From contig JAYUCY010000133.1 in assembly GCA_043740085.1 (NCBI GenBank), positions 1 through 64,000 on the forward strand: DNA of 64,000 nt. The letters are read 5' to 3'. Each line of letters begins with the position of its first letter. Position 1 is the first letter of the stretch. A program made the position numbers and the translations under genes. Source of the stretch: UBA668 sp043740085. Lineage in GTDB: Bacteria > Actinomycetota > Acidimicrobiia > Acidimicrobiales > Ilumatobacteraceae. This document shows positions 8,527 to 18,861 of the stretch, piece after piece. Under the pieces are notes generated by a model. It was not told the DNA's origin. It was given only the letters and a program-made list of their open reading frames with translations, and ran no database searches.

Positions 8527-8603
8527 GGCAACTTCAGGCTAATGGCACATCGCTCACGGGGCCTCATGCGGCAAGGCTGGAATAGCTGTGGCACCATGGG
8601 CAA

Positions 8604-9308
8604 ATGAGCACGATGCGCACAGACCGGGTCGCCTGCGGCGACGCCGGCGACATGGACCTTCACATCTGGACGCCGGATCAGCCGCCGAAGGCGGCGGTGC
8701 TGTTGATTCAAGAAATTTTCGGTGTTGGGCCCTACATCCGTGCGGTGGCCGAACGGCTCGCAGCCGCCGGCTATCTCGTTGGCGCACCCGATGTGTTCTG
8801 GCGTTTCGCTCCCAATTGGGAAGCCGGCCACGATCCGGCTGGCCTCGGTGCCAGTATGGAAAAGGTTGGACAGCTGAACTTTCCTGCGGCGGTGGGCGAC
8901 GTCAGCGCCGCCCTCGCCTACCTCGCCGGCCAGCAAGGCATCGAGACCGCTCCGGCTGTGATGGGCTTCTGTCTCGGCGGCACCCTGGCGTGGGCTGTGG
9001 CCGCCAACGCCGAGCCGTCCCTGTGCGTCAGCTACTACGGATCGGGCGTGCCCGACATGCTGGGCCTGATCGACCAGGTGACCTGTCCGACGCTGTTCCA
9101 CTTCGGCAGCGAAGACGCGTTCATTCCGAACGCAGGCGTCGACGCAATCGGCGACGCCATTGCCGGCCGAGAGGGTTTCGTCCTCAACGTCGAGCAGGCG
9201 GGCCACGCCTTCGACAACCACGAGAGCGCGATGTTTCACAATGAGGCCGCCGCCAAGGCTGCGTGGGCGAAGACCATGGCCTTCCTGGGTCTCTACCTGC
9301 CCGCCTAG
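8604..9308 (+). CDS. Dienelactone hydrolase family protein
   Basis: The 234-residue alpha/beta hydrolase has the Cys-type catalytic triad of dienelactone hydrolases: Cys123 in GFCLGG, Asp171 in GSEDAFIP and His201 in AGHAFDN. Glu37 in LIQEIFG matches the glutamate that activates the cysteine. Family members open dienelactones or act as broad carboxylic ester hydrolases; no catechol pathway genes are nearby, so the natural substrate is unknown. The ATG gives MSTMRTDRV; a second in-frame ATG lies three codons later. Confidence 0.88.
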   Translation: MSTMRTDRVACGDAGDMDLHIWTPDQPPKAAVLLIQEIFGVGPYIRAVAERLAAAGYLVGAPDVFWRFAPNWEAGHDPAGLGASMEKVGQLNFPAAVGDVSAALAYLAGQQGIETAPAVMGFCLGGTLAWAVAANAEPSLCVSYYGSGVPDMLGLIDQVTCPTLFHFGSEDAFIPNAGVDAIGDAIAGREGFVLNVEQAGHAFDNHESAMFHNEAAAKAAWAKTMAFLGLYLPA

Positions 9309-9310
9309 CG

Positions 9311-9331
9311 CCGCTCAGTCGAACAGACCGC

Positions 9332-9344
<13 letters not shown>
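9311..9344. repeat. 17-bp tandem duplication over the ruvB stop
   Basis: CCGCTCAGTCGAACAGA is present twice in immediate succession. The right-hand copy contains the ruvB stop and its last codons (Leu-Phe-Asp-stop), so the left-hand copy repeats the same coding tail and stop outside the gene. Confidence 0.85.
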
Positions 9345-10352
<1,008 letters not shown>

Positions 10353-10360
<8 letters not shown>

Positions 10361-10946
10361 GCTTGGCCCCCAACAGCTTCAGTGCATCGCGCAACAGACT
10401 GGAGGCGTCGCCATCGGTGGGCAGCTCGCGCATTGCGTCGCGTACTTCCTCTGGCCCGTAGCCCAGCCCCGTGAGTGCCTCGCGCACGTCGCCGATGACG
10501 GAGGCCTTGCCGCCCGCGCCAACCGGCAACGGGTCGAGCATGGGCAGGCTGAGACGATTACGAAGCTCGACCAACAGCCGCTCGGCAGTCTTCTTACCGA
10601 CGCCCGGTACCAACGTCAGTGCACCGATGTCGTTCGACGCGATGACGTCGACCAGTGCGGATGGGCCGTGGGTGCCGAGAATGGCCAACGCGAGTGCCGG
10701 CCCGATGCCATGCGTGGCGATGAGCACTTGGAAGGTGGTGCGCTCGTCGCGCTGCAGAAACCCGAACAACGTCTGCGCATCCTCACGAATGTGATGGTGC
10801 ACGTACACAAACACCGATGCGCCCGGCTCGAGTTCGGCAAGAGTGCGCGGCGTGACCGCCACGAAGTAGCCGACGCCATTCACTTCGATGAGCGCCGTCG
10901 AGTCCTCGGTGCGCTCCAGCACCGATCCGCGCAACGATCCGATCAT
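10353..10946 (-). CDS. ruvA: Holliday junction DNA-binding protein RuvA
   Basis: RuvA binds the four-way junction and loads RuvB. The 197-residue product starts MIGSLRGSV, the standard RuvA N-terminus, then has the OB-fold (VNGVGYFVAVTPRT), tandem HhH motifs (THGIGPALALAILG and LTLVPGVGKKTAERLLVEL) and a C-terminal RuvB-binding domain (REALTGLGYGPEEVRDAM). The ATG overlaps the ruvC stop as ATGA, so the longer open frame upstream is not used. Confidence 0.97.
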
Positions 10947-11464
10947 CTGGCCAACGCCCGCGACACGCTGCGCCGCATGGGTGCAGCCGCGATGTAGCAC
11001 AGTGCCAACGCGGCAGCATCGGCTGCGTCGGCAGGTTTCGGCGGTGTGGAAAGGCCCAACCGAGCCTGCACCATCCGCTGCACCTGCGCTTTGTCGGCGC
11101 CACCCCAACCGGCGACGCAATCTTTCACCTGGTTGGGCGTGAACTGCACCACATCGCAGCCGAACGCAGCAGCCTCAGCGAGCGCAAGCCCACTGGCCTG
11201 GCCAACGCTCATAGCTGTACGCACGTTGGTTTGGAAGAACACCTGCTCGACCGCCACAGCGAACGGACGGTACTGCTGCAACAGCAACACCAGCTCGCCC
11301 TTCAGCTCGGCCAGGCGCTGCGGCAACGGATCGGTGGGCGGCGTGCGGATGACCCCGAGGGCAATGGGGCGCACCACGTTGCCCGCGGAATGCAGGACCG
11401 CGTAACCGCAACGAGTGAGGCCGGGGTCGATTCCGAGCACGATGGATTCATCTCGAACGAACAC
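10943..11464 (-). CDS. ruvC: Crossover junction endodeoxyribonuclease RuvC
   Basis: RuvC resolves Holliday junctions by paired nicks. From the GTG chosen the product is 173 residues: Asp13 in LGIDPGLTRCGY starts the catalytic acidic set, followed by VEQVFFQTN, the FTPNQVKDCVAGWGGADK region and DAADAAALALCY near the C-terminus. The frame is open far upstream, but the residues there are not RuvC-like. ruvC, ruvA and ruvB form one overlapping transcription unit. A partial SOS-box-like sequence (GTTC followed by GTTCGA) overlaps the start. Confidence 0.95.
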   Translation of the reverse strand: MFVRDESIVLGIDPGLTRCGYAVLHSAGNVVRPIALGVIRTPPTDPLPQRLAELKGELVLLLQQYRPFAVAVEQVFFQTNVRTAMSVGQASGLALAEAAAFGCDVVQFTPNQVKDCVAGWGGADKAQVQRMVQARLGLSTPPKPADAADAAALALCYIAAAPMRRSVSRALAR

Positions 11465-11587
11465 GCGTACGAGGCTATCGGATGGGACACCTGCGTCCGC
11501 GGACCGTCGCCGGGTGCGGTAGCGACGCGATGCCGATGTGCAACATCGCGCAGCTCCACCCAGCGGCGTCAACCAGCCGCGATCTTG

Positions 11588-11776
11588 GTGCTCTGGGACT
11601 TCGGCACTCCAGCGCCACCGCCCGTGAACCTGACACCGACGGAACCCGAAAACGGGCGCGACCCGCACGGCGCAGGCAGCGACGAGCCACTGGTGCTGCA
11701 GCAGGCGCTGACGTTCCTGCTCACCGCGAGTTCGTCGATCCCTGCAATGGCGGCCCGTGCCAGAGCACGGTACTGA
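11588..11776 (+). CDS. Possible small protein between ruvC and bcp
   Basis: In the 316-bp space between the ruvC start and the bcp stop, a plus-strand frame of 62 codons (GTG start; a TTG lies one codon upstream) reads VLWDFGTPAPPPVNLTPTEP and continues with an acidic stretch and a hydrophobic helix near LVLQQALTFLLTASSSI. Third positions are strongly GC-biased, as in neighbouring genes, but no ribosome-binding site is seen and no homologue is recognised. Its stop abuts the bcp stop on the other strand. The call is tentative. The remaining ~120 bp should hold the ruvC promoter. Confidence 0.35.
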   Translation: MLWDFGTPAPPPVNLTPTEPENGRDPHGAGSDEPLVLQQALTFLLTASSSIPAMAARARARY

Positions 11777-11780
11777 GCGG

Positions 11781-12236
11781 CTAGCGGAGAAGGCTGAGCA
11801 GGACGTCGATCAATTCGCCGACGGGGCGGAAGGTGAGGCCAGCGATGGCTCGGTGCGCGTACCGCACCACACCGTCGGCGTCGACGATGAACACGCTGCG
11901 GCGTGGGAACCCGAGCGGGCCAAGCGTGCCATAGGCGGCGGCGACCGACTTATCGGTGTCCGCCAGCAATGGAAACTTGAAGCCGTGCTTGTCGGAGAAC
12001 TTCTCGTGGCTCTCCACGCTTTGCGCAGAGATGGCAACGACCTGCGCGTTGAGCGCTTCGAACTGCGACAGGTCGTCGTTGTAGCTATTGAGTTGCTTGG
12101 TACACACCGGCGTGTCGTCACCAGGGTAGAACACCAGAACGAGTGGCTTGCCGAGGAAGTCGCTGAGCGAGGCTTTGCCGCCGCCGGTTGCCGACAGGGT
12201 GAAGGAAGGGGCGGCGTCGCCGACGGAGATGCTCAC
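11781..12236 (-). CDS. bcp: Peroxiredoxin (Bcp/PrxQ type)
   Basis: Bcp-type peroxiredoxins reduce peroxides with a cysteine thiol. The 151-residue product has the peroxidatic Cys45 in FYPGDDTPVCTKQL and the conserved FPLLADTDKSVAAAYG segment. There is no second cysteine five residues on, so it is of the 1-Cys kind. The GTG start overlaps the yebC stop (GTGA), tying it to the pdx-yebC transcript. Confidence 0.93.
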   Translation of the reverse strand: MSISVGDAAPSFTLSATGGGKASLSDFLGKPLVLVFYPGDDTPVCTKQLNSYNDDLSQFEALNAQVVAISAQSVESHEKFSDKHGFKFPLLADTDKSVAAAYGTLGPLGFPRRSVFIVDADGVVRYAHRAIAGLTFRPVGELIDVLLSLLR

Positions 12237-12982
12237 TCGCCGACCGCTTCCATCAACTCTTCACTGATATCGAAGTTGCTATAGACGTCTTGCACGTCGT
12301 CATTGTCCTCCAATGCATCGATGATACGCAGGATCTTGCGTGCATCTTCTGCGTCGGTGACCTCCACCGTCAGGCTGGAGACCATCGTGCTCTCAGCCGA
12401 CTCGATCTTGAGGCCGCGTGCCTGAAGGGCGTCGCGCACGTCGAACACGTGTGCCGGGTCGCAGGTGAGGCGCCACATGCCATCGCCGTCGTCGGCAACA
12501 TCGTCGGCCCCGGCCTCCAGCGCAGCCATCATGACCGTGTCTTCATCGCCGCCCTGCACCAGCACCACGCCGCGTCGACTGAACTGCCAGCCGACCGCGC
12601 CGGGTTCGGCCAGCGCTCCCCCAAGCTTGGCGAATATGTTGCGTACATCACCGCCGCTGCGATTGCGGTTGTCAGTCAGTACGTCCACCAGCATCGCCAC
12701 GCCACCGGGGGCATACCCCTCGTACATGATCGCCTCGTAGGTACCGCCATCGGTCACGCCGGCACCACGCTTCACCGCACGGTCGATGGCGTCGTTGGTC
12801 ATCTGTGCGCCCTTCGCCTTCAAGATCACAGTACGCAGCGAGGCGTTGGTGGAGGGGTCGCCGCCGCCTTCGCGGGCGGCGACTTCAAGCTGTCGGGCGA
12901 TCTTGTTGAACACCTTGGCGCGCGCCTTGTCGGCTGCGCCCTTCTTGTGTTTGATCGTTGCCCATTTGGAGTGGCCCGACAT
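12233..12982 (-). CDS. yebC: YebC/PmpR family protein
   Basis: YebC proteins act as translation factors for difficult nascent peptides or as regulators. The 249-residue product starts MSGHSKWATIKHKKGAADKA, the family signature, and includes YEGYAPGGVAMLVDVLTDN and the acidic C-terminal EDNDDVQDVYSNFDI. A good ribosome-binding site (AAAGGGGAT) precedes the ATG and overlaps the pdxT end. It lies between pdxT and bcp/ruvC, a usual actinobacterial position. Confidence 0.96.
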   Translation of the reverse strand: MSGHSKWATIKHKKGAADKARAKVFNKIARQLEVAAREGGGDPSTNASLRTVILKAKGAQMTNDAIDRAVKRGAGVTDGGTYEAIMYEGYAPGGVAMLVDVLTDNRNRSGGDVRNIFAKLGGALAEPGAVGWQFSRRGVVLVQGGDEDTVMMAALEAGADDVADDGDGMWRLTCDPAHVFDVRDALQARGLKIESAESTMVSSLTVEVTDAEDARKILRIIDALEDNDDVQDVYSNFDISEELMEAVGE

Positions 12983-12986
12983 TGGA

Positions 12987-13616
12987 CTATCCCCTTTCCG
13001 TGCTGGACGAGCGTGGCTCGGTGGTGAATCCGTTGTGCTGCAAGAACATCTCGTGCAGCCGTGCATCTGGTGTGATCTCTGGATGGAACGACGCCACCAT
13101 GACGGGTCCCTGGCGTGCGAGAACCGGCACGCCGTCGTGCGTGGCCAACACCTCTACTGCGGTGCCAGTAGTCACTACCTTAGGTGCCCGAATGAACACA
13201 GCGTGGAACGGGACGCTGAGCCCAGCAACCATGATGTCGGTCTCGAAGCTGTCCACTTGCCGGCCGTAGCCATTGCGGCGGACGTCGATGTCGATGACCC
13301 CGAAGCTGCGCTGGTCGGGTCGGCCGTCCAGCACGTTGGCAGCGAGCAGGATCATGCCCGCACAGGTGCCAAACACCGGCATTCCGTTGGCCAGTCGCTG
13401 CTGAAGTGGCTCGAACAGTCGCGACGTGTCGAGCAGTCGCGACATGGTGGTGCTTTCCCCGCCCGGCATCACCAAGGCATGCACGTGTGCAAGGTCGAGT
13501 GGTGTGCGGACCTGCCGGATGTCGACGCCCAGGCCGCGCAGCGCGTCTTCATGCGCGGCGAAGGCGCCCTGCAGCGCAAGGACGCCAACAATCGGCACGG
13601 CGACGCCGGCGTTCAC
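12987..13616 (-). CDS. pdxT: Pyridoxal 5'-phosphate synthase glutaminase subunit PdxT
   Basis: PdxT releases ammonia from glutamine for PdxS. The 209-residue class I glutaminase shows VLALQGAFAAHEDAL, MPGGESTTMSRLL, the nucleophile Cys85 in FGTCAGMILLA and the His-Glu pair in SFHPEITPD. It follows pdxS by 28 bp and its stop lies 4 bp from the yebC start. Confidence 0.96.
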   Translation of the reverse strand: MNAGVAVPIVGVLALQGAFAAHEDALRGLGVDIRQVRTPLDLAHVHALVMPGGESTTMSRLLDTSRLFEPLQQRLANGMPVFGTCAGMILLAANVLDGRPDQRSFGVIDIDVRRNGYGRQVDSFETDIMVAGLSVPFHAVFIRAPKVVTTGTAVEVLATHDGVPVLARQGPVMVASFHPEITPDARLHEMFLQHNGFTTEPRSSSTERG

Positions 13617-13644
13617 CTGGCGGCTCCGCTGAGGGCATGACTGA

Positions 13645-14550
<906 letters not shown>

Positions 14551-14624
14551 GTTCTCAGCGTACCGCTGCCGACCTCGCGGCACCTCAGCAAAATCCAGGT
14601 ACTCCTAGTACCCGGCCTCCCGAT

Positions 14625-15701
14625 CTAGGAGATGGCGTTGGCGGTGGCGACGCGGGCCAGCTCGATGAACGTCCGGCCGGGGGTGAGCGCGATGGTGGCG
14701 CCAGCAGCGTCGTGGAGCACGAAGGCGGAGAGGCGGTCGTTGCGCGTCCAGGTACCGCGTACGAGCATGCCGCCGGTGAACAGCCAGGCCTCGCCAGCGC
14801 CGATGGTTTGCGCTTCGGGGCTACGGCTGTCGGCAGGGCTGGGCTGGTAGTCCACGAACATCACCAACACGTTCTCGGTACTGACCTGCCCGCTGAGCGC
14901 GTCCATATGTGGGGTGCCATTGTTGGAGCGCAGGTATGCACCCGCCGGCGGGTCGAAGCGCCATTCGATGGGCAGGCCATCCATGTTCAGGTCGACGCCG
15001 GAAGTCGCCTCGCCAACCGCCGGCTCACCCTGTTTGCGGTACAGGAATTGCTGTGGCGGCGCGCTCGCGCCCTCGGGAGCCAGTGTCCATGCACCTGTCG
15101 TCGAGGCATACAGGTCGTGCGGGTTGCTGCGCTCGTTGCTCCGGAAGAAGCCGGCAGCTGTGTAGACGTTGTTGCGCTGCGCGCTGAGGTTGACGAAGTC
15201 ACTGCCCTCGATTGCGCTGGTCACATTGCCATTGCCGCCACTCCACATGAAGAGCGGACTGTTCAGCGAGCCCAAGAGCAGCACGTCCTGCGTGCGCCCA
15301 GAGCGGATGGGGCCGACGGGCTCGGCGCCTTGCGATTGGAACACCGCCGCAAACCGCGTCTGCACTTCGACGATCTCCTCGAAGACGATGTCGGCTTCGT
15401 TGAGACCGCTCTGCGGCCGAGCCGCGGCGTTGTTGTCAATCTTGACGACGAGCGCCGCGCGTTCAGCGACGCCGGGGTCGGTGACGGGTAAACCGGTGAG
15501 CGGGTACACCGGCGCCGGCACTTCGGTGGTCGTGGTGGCCGGGAGTGTGGTGGTGGGAGCGACTGTCGTAGTTGCCGCCTCTGTGGTGGCCACCACCGAA
15601 GTGGTTGGCTCGACTGTTGGCGACGACTTGTCGTCGCCACCGCACGCAACGGCGCCGACGACGAGCACGGCTGCAGCGATGAAGTGGCGTGTGCGGCTCA
15701 T
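14625..15701 (-). CDS. DUF3048-family lipoprotein
   Basis: The 358-residue product begins MSRTRHFIAAAVLVVGAVAC, a signal peptide with a lipobox Cys at residue 20, followed by a Ser/Thr/Val/Pro-rich linker of about 55 residues and the YerB-like DUF3048 domain (YPLTGLPVTDPGVAERAALV, ARPQSGLNEADIVFEEIVE, GPIRSGRTQDV). The function of DUF3048 is unknown; the protein should sit on the outer face of the membrane. Its ATG overlaps the htpX stop (ATGA). Confidence 0.9.
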   Translation of the reverse strand: MSRTRHFIAAAVLVVGAVACGGDDKSSPTVEPTTSVVATTEAATTTVAPTTTLPATTTTEVPAPVYPLTGLPVTDPGVAERAALVVKIDNNAAARPQSGLNEADIVFEEIVEVQTRFAAVFQSQGAEPVGPIRSGRTQDVLLLGSLNSPLFMWSGGNGNVTSAIEGSDFVNLSAQRNNVYTAAGFFRSNERSNPHDLYASTTGAWTLAPEGASAPPQQFLYRKQGEPAVGEATSGVDLNMDGLPIEWRFDPPAGAYLRSNNGTPHMDALSGQVSTENVLVMFVDYQPSPADSRSPEAQTIGAGEAWLFTGGMLVRGTWTRNDRLSAFVLHDAAGATIALTPGRTFIELARVATANAIS

Positions 15702-16603
15702 AGTTCGCGGAGCAGGGCGATGCGCTCTTCGAGCGGCGGGTGCGTGTCGAACATCTTGTTCCACTTGCCCAGCTTGCCGTGGTCGCCGACTCCCGACATC
15801 GGCTGCTCAATCCACATGTGTGCCGTGGCCGTGGAGGCGGCGTGGGTGACGGTGCCGTCGTCGCGCAACTTCTCCAGTGCGGAGATGAGGCCGGGTGGGT
15901 AGCGCGTCAGCTGGCAGGCGGAGATATCGGCCAACGTCTCGCGCTTGCGGCTGATCGTCGCTTGCATGGCTTTGGCAATGATGGGGGCGAAGATCAGCAA
16001 CGCGAGGCCGGCAAACGCGAGGATGTTGCCGCCATTGCCTTGGTCGCCGTCGCGACGTTCGCGGCCACCGTTCCACCACATCATGCGAATGCCGATATTG
16101 GTGAGCAGGGCAATCGAGCCGACCAGCGTGACCGCCAGCGTGCTGACCAAAATGTCGTAGTTGCGAATGTGCGAGAGCTCGTGGGCCAGCACGCCTTCCA
16201 ACTCAACTCTGTTCAGCTTCTCCAGCAGACCGGTGGTCACCGCGATTGCCGCATGCTTGGGGTCGCGCCCGGTAGCGAACGCATTGGGTGCCGGATCGTC
16301 GACGATGTAGATACCCGGCTTGGGTAGACCGCTGGCGATGCACAGGCCCTCCACCAGGTTGTGGAGTCGTTGGAACTCCACTGGGTCGGCGGGGTACGCA
16401 CGGCTGACCTTCAGTGCGATGGCATCGGCCTTCCAGTACGAGAAGAAGGCCATTCCACCAGCGAATACGAGGGCCACGAGGGTGCCCCCAACACCGTTGC
16501 CGATGAGCAACCCAAAGGCAGCTCCGACGAGAACGAGCACCAGTACGAACGAGGCAATGAGCGCGACGCTTCGTCGCTTGTTGGCACGAATCAGTTCGAA
16601 CAT
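15698..16603 (-). CDS. htpX: M48 family membrane zinc metalloprotease HtpX
   Basis: HtpX degrades misfolded membrane proteins. The 301-residue product has two N-terminal membrane helices (residues about 13-55), the gluzincin motif LAHELSHIRNYD, two further helices and the third-ligand region RKRETLADISACQL. The C-terminal FDTHPPLEERIALLREL is typical. lemA lies 7 nt upstream, a recurrent pairing in bacteria. Confidence 0.94.
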   Translation of the reverse strand: MFELIRANKRRSVALIASFVLVLVLVGAAFGLLIGNGVGGTLVALVFAGGMAFFSYWKADAIALKVSRAYPADPVEFQRLHNLVEGLCIASGLPKPGIYIVDDPAPNAFATGRDPKHAAIAVTTGLLEKLNRVELEGVLAHELSHIRNYDILVSTLAVTLVGSIALLTNIGIRMMWWNGGRERRDGDQGNGGNILAFAGLALLIFAPIIAKAMQATISRKRETLADISACQLTRYPPGLISALEKLRDDGTVTHAASTATAHMWIEQPMSGVGDHGKLGKWNKMFDTHPPLEERIALLREL

Positions 16604-16610
16604 GGCGTGT

Positions 16611-17162
16611 TCAGAACTGGACCTTGGGCACCTCGCGGGCGGCCTCGTCGGTCTCGAAATACTCGCGCTTGTCGAACTTCAGCATGCGAGCGAAGAAGAC
16701 CGTGGGGAATGCCTGCAGCTTGTTGTTGTAACCCAACACGCTGTCGTTGTAGAACTGGCGGGCATATGCCACGCGGCCCTCAGTGGCGCTGAGTTCTTCC
16801 TGCAGGGCGAGGAAAGTTTGGTTGGCCTTCAGGTCCGGATAGGCCTCGCCGAGGGCGAAAATCTGGCGCAGTGCGCCGGTCATCTGGTTGTCGGCCACGG
16901 CCTGGCCAGCGGGGGTAGCCGGCGCAGCGATGGCGGCGTTGCGGGCGTTGATGACCGCTTCCAGCGTCGTCTTCTCGTGGGCGGCGTAGGCCTTGACGGT
17001 CTCTACCAGGTTGGGGATGAGGTCGATACGGCGCTTGAGCTGCACATCGATCTGCGACCACGCGTTTTCAACCTGGTTGCGGCCGCGAATGAGGCCGTTG
17101 TAGCTGGCGATGCCGTACAGCGCGAGTAGCGCTACGACGACCAGAAGAATGATCCACACCAT
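16611..17162 (-). CDS. lemA: LemA family protein
   Basis: LemA proteins are anchored by one N-terminal helix and form a helical bundle; their role is poorly defined but linked to HtpX. The 183-residue product starts MVWIILLVVVALLALYGI and continues YNGLIRGRNQVENAWSQID, LKRRIDLIPNLVETVKAYAA and FYNDSVLGYNNKLQAFP, all family hallmarks. It is directly upstream of htpX. Confidence 0.95.
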   Translation of the reverse strand: MVWIILLVVVALLALYGIASYNGLIRGRNQVENAWSQIDVQLKRRIDLIPNLVETVKAYAAHEKTTLEAVINARNAAIAAPATPAGQAVADNQMTGALRQIFALGEAYPDLKANQTFLALQEELSATEGRVAYARQFYNDSVLGYNNKLQAFPTVFFARMLKFDKREYFETDEAAREVPKVQF

Positions 17163-17204
17163 TGTCGTGACTCCGAGGGGTCGGGGCGCTGGGAGGCTGC
17201 GCCG

Positions 17205-18374
17205 TTATGGCGCCATCATACGGGTGCGGCGCCGCTGGCGGGGTGACACCGGGCCGGACATGAAGGGCCACGGCGACATCGGGCGCCGGGTTCGGCTGGG
17301 TGGCGCCGCCACCTCGCGGTACATCGCCGCATAGGCGCCAGCGAGGGCGACCATCGAGAAATCGTCGGCCCTGCGGTCTCCGGCGGCGACCAATCGTGCG
17401 CTCAACTCAGGGTTCTGGAGGGCGTGCGCGATTGCCGTTGCCAGTGCGTTGGCATCGCCCGGCGGGACCAGCAGCGAATCGAGATTATCGGTGGCGACAT
17501 TGCGATATCCGTCGAGCGCGCTGGCGACGATGCAGGTGCCGGCGGCCATCGCCTCGATCAGGACAACGCCGAACGACTCGCCGTGCAGCGAGGGGGCGCA
17601 GAACACATCGGCACCCTTGAGGCGAGCAATCTTCTCCTCGTCGCTGAGCCGACCCAGCCAGTGAATCCTTGCGTCGGCCGACGCCTGCGCCCGCAGGCGA
17701 TCGGTGTCGGGGCCACTACTGGCCACCCACAACTGCACGTCGGCGCCCAGCAGGGGCATCGCCGCCAGCAGTACATCCAGGCCCTTGCGTTCCTCGTGTC
17801 GACCGCAGAAGAAGACCGTTGGGCCTATTGTTGGGTAGGGCTTGGCGGTGCGATATTCCTGCAGCTCCACCCCGTTGTAGAGCACCTCGTACTCGCCGGG
17901 CACAGCCTCCTGCACCAGCGCGAGCGCATCCTTCGACACCGCGATCCGACGGGCGATGTTCTTGGCGGCTGCCTTCATCGGCGCGCTGCCGTAGCGGTAA
18001 CTGGGGCTGTCACCAGCCGCGTGGAAGGTAGCGATCACGGGCGCCGGATGCAGCAACATCGACGTCATCGGCGGACCGGGTGCAAATGGCTCGTGTAGGT
18101 GGAGCACGTCGAACTGCTCTTCGAAGAGCACCCGCATCGTGCGCAGCACGCAAGCCGGGTCCGGGGCGAGCGGGGCGATCGAACCGTTGGTCGAGGTTGG
18201 CAGGCTGTTGCCGAGCGGGGTCACGAAGGTGGCTGGTGGTGGCCCATCGCAGGGGCCCAGGACGCGAACTTCGTGGCCCATTCGGCGCAGCTCGCGAGCC
18301 AGCCCCATTGCCTGCATTTGGACGCCGCCCGGCACCGACAGGCTGTACGGACTGACCATTCCCACGCGCAGCAT
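17205..18374 (-). CDS. pimA: GT4 glycosyltransferase, phosphatidylinositol alpha-mannosyltransferase (PimA-like)
   Basis: PimA puts the first mannose of PIM onto phosphatidylinositol from GDP-mannose at the inner face of the membrane. The 389-residue GT-B enzyme begins MLRVGMVSPYSLSVPGGVQM, very like PimA, with HLHEPFAPGPPMTSML, IARRIAVSKDAL, VLYNGVEL, FFCGRHEERKGLDVLL and the donor-site HGESFGVVLIEAMAAGT. GAGGAG precedes the ATG. The C-terminal tail is unusually basic. It is downstream of no PIM gene; pgsA and the patA-like gene are about 10 kb away. Confidence 0.88.
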   Translation of the reverse strand: MLRVGMVSPYSLSVPGGVQMQAMGLARELRRMGHEVRVLGPCDGPPPATFVTPLGNSLPTSTNGSIAPLAPDPACVLRTMRVLFEEQFDVLHLHEPFAPGPPMTSMLLHPAPVIATFHAAGDSPSYRYGSAPMKAAAKNIARRIAVSKDALALVQEAVPGEYEVLYNGVELQEYRTAKPYPTIGPTVFFCGRHEERKGLDVLLAAMPLLGADVQLWVASSGPDTDRLRAQASADARIHWLGRLSDEEKIARLKGADVFCAPSLHGESFGVVLIEAMAAGTCIVASALDGYRNVATDNLDSLLVPPGDANALATAIAHALQNPELSARLVAAGDRRADDFSMVALAGAYAAMYREVAAPPSRTRRPMSPWPFMSGPVSPRQRRRTRMMAP

Positions 18375-18507
18375 GCGCTCCTCGTCCGACACGGACGGTG
18401 ACGCTAGCGGACACGACACGCTGCGCTGATCGTGCAGCACTGTTCACGCTCGATGCGGTGGCAGCGGGTGAGAGCAACATTGCTGTATGAGAGGCACCAC
18501 CGGCCGC

Positions 18508-18861
18508 GCGGCCGTGTGAGCTCACCTACAACACGACGATGGACGACCTCACCCATGGGAGCTTCAGTTTGAACGAAGCCGCTGGCACTGAGTTCGACAA
18601 AGCGATCCAGAACGCAATGACCTACGCCGGCAAGGACAACGAAACCCGCACTCGACAATCCTGTGCTGTTGTGTTCGAGACATCATCACTCTGTGCTTCA
18701 ACGGCGACGCGTTCTTCATCACCCACGACGGCGCACGAACCCACTCCAAGCCACGCAGCGCACCACTTACACGCGGCCCCAACCAGCCCGAATGGTCAGC
18801 GTTACAACCGGCGAGTGTGACCACAGCGGCACCCGCCGCAGTAGCTGCGCGCACGGTCTAG
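18508..18861 (+). pseudogene. Decayed DUF222/HNH endonuclease (13E12-type) remnant
   Basis: The 480-bp space between pimA and cnoX holds no intact gene, but three plus-strand frames carry pieces of one protein type. The first reads ELTYNTTMDDLTHG and GTEFDKAIQNAMTYAGKDNE (end of a DUF222-like region), the second reads VLLCSRHHHSVL (the LC.HH part of an HNH motif) and the third reads CFNGDAFFITHDGARTHSK as a C-terminal tail ending at a stop. Order and strand agree, so I read this as a gene broken by deletion and frameshifts. Such genes are repetitive in actinobacteria. Confidence 0.5.

Noticed and set aside
12786..13640. Plus-strand 284-codon frame over yebC and pdxT
   Set aside because: It is antisense to two well-conserved genes and has no protein-like features of its own.
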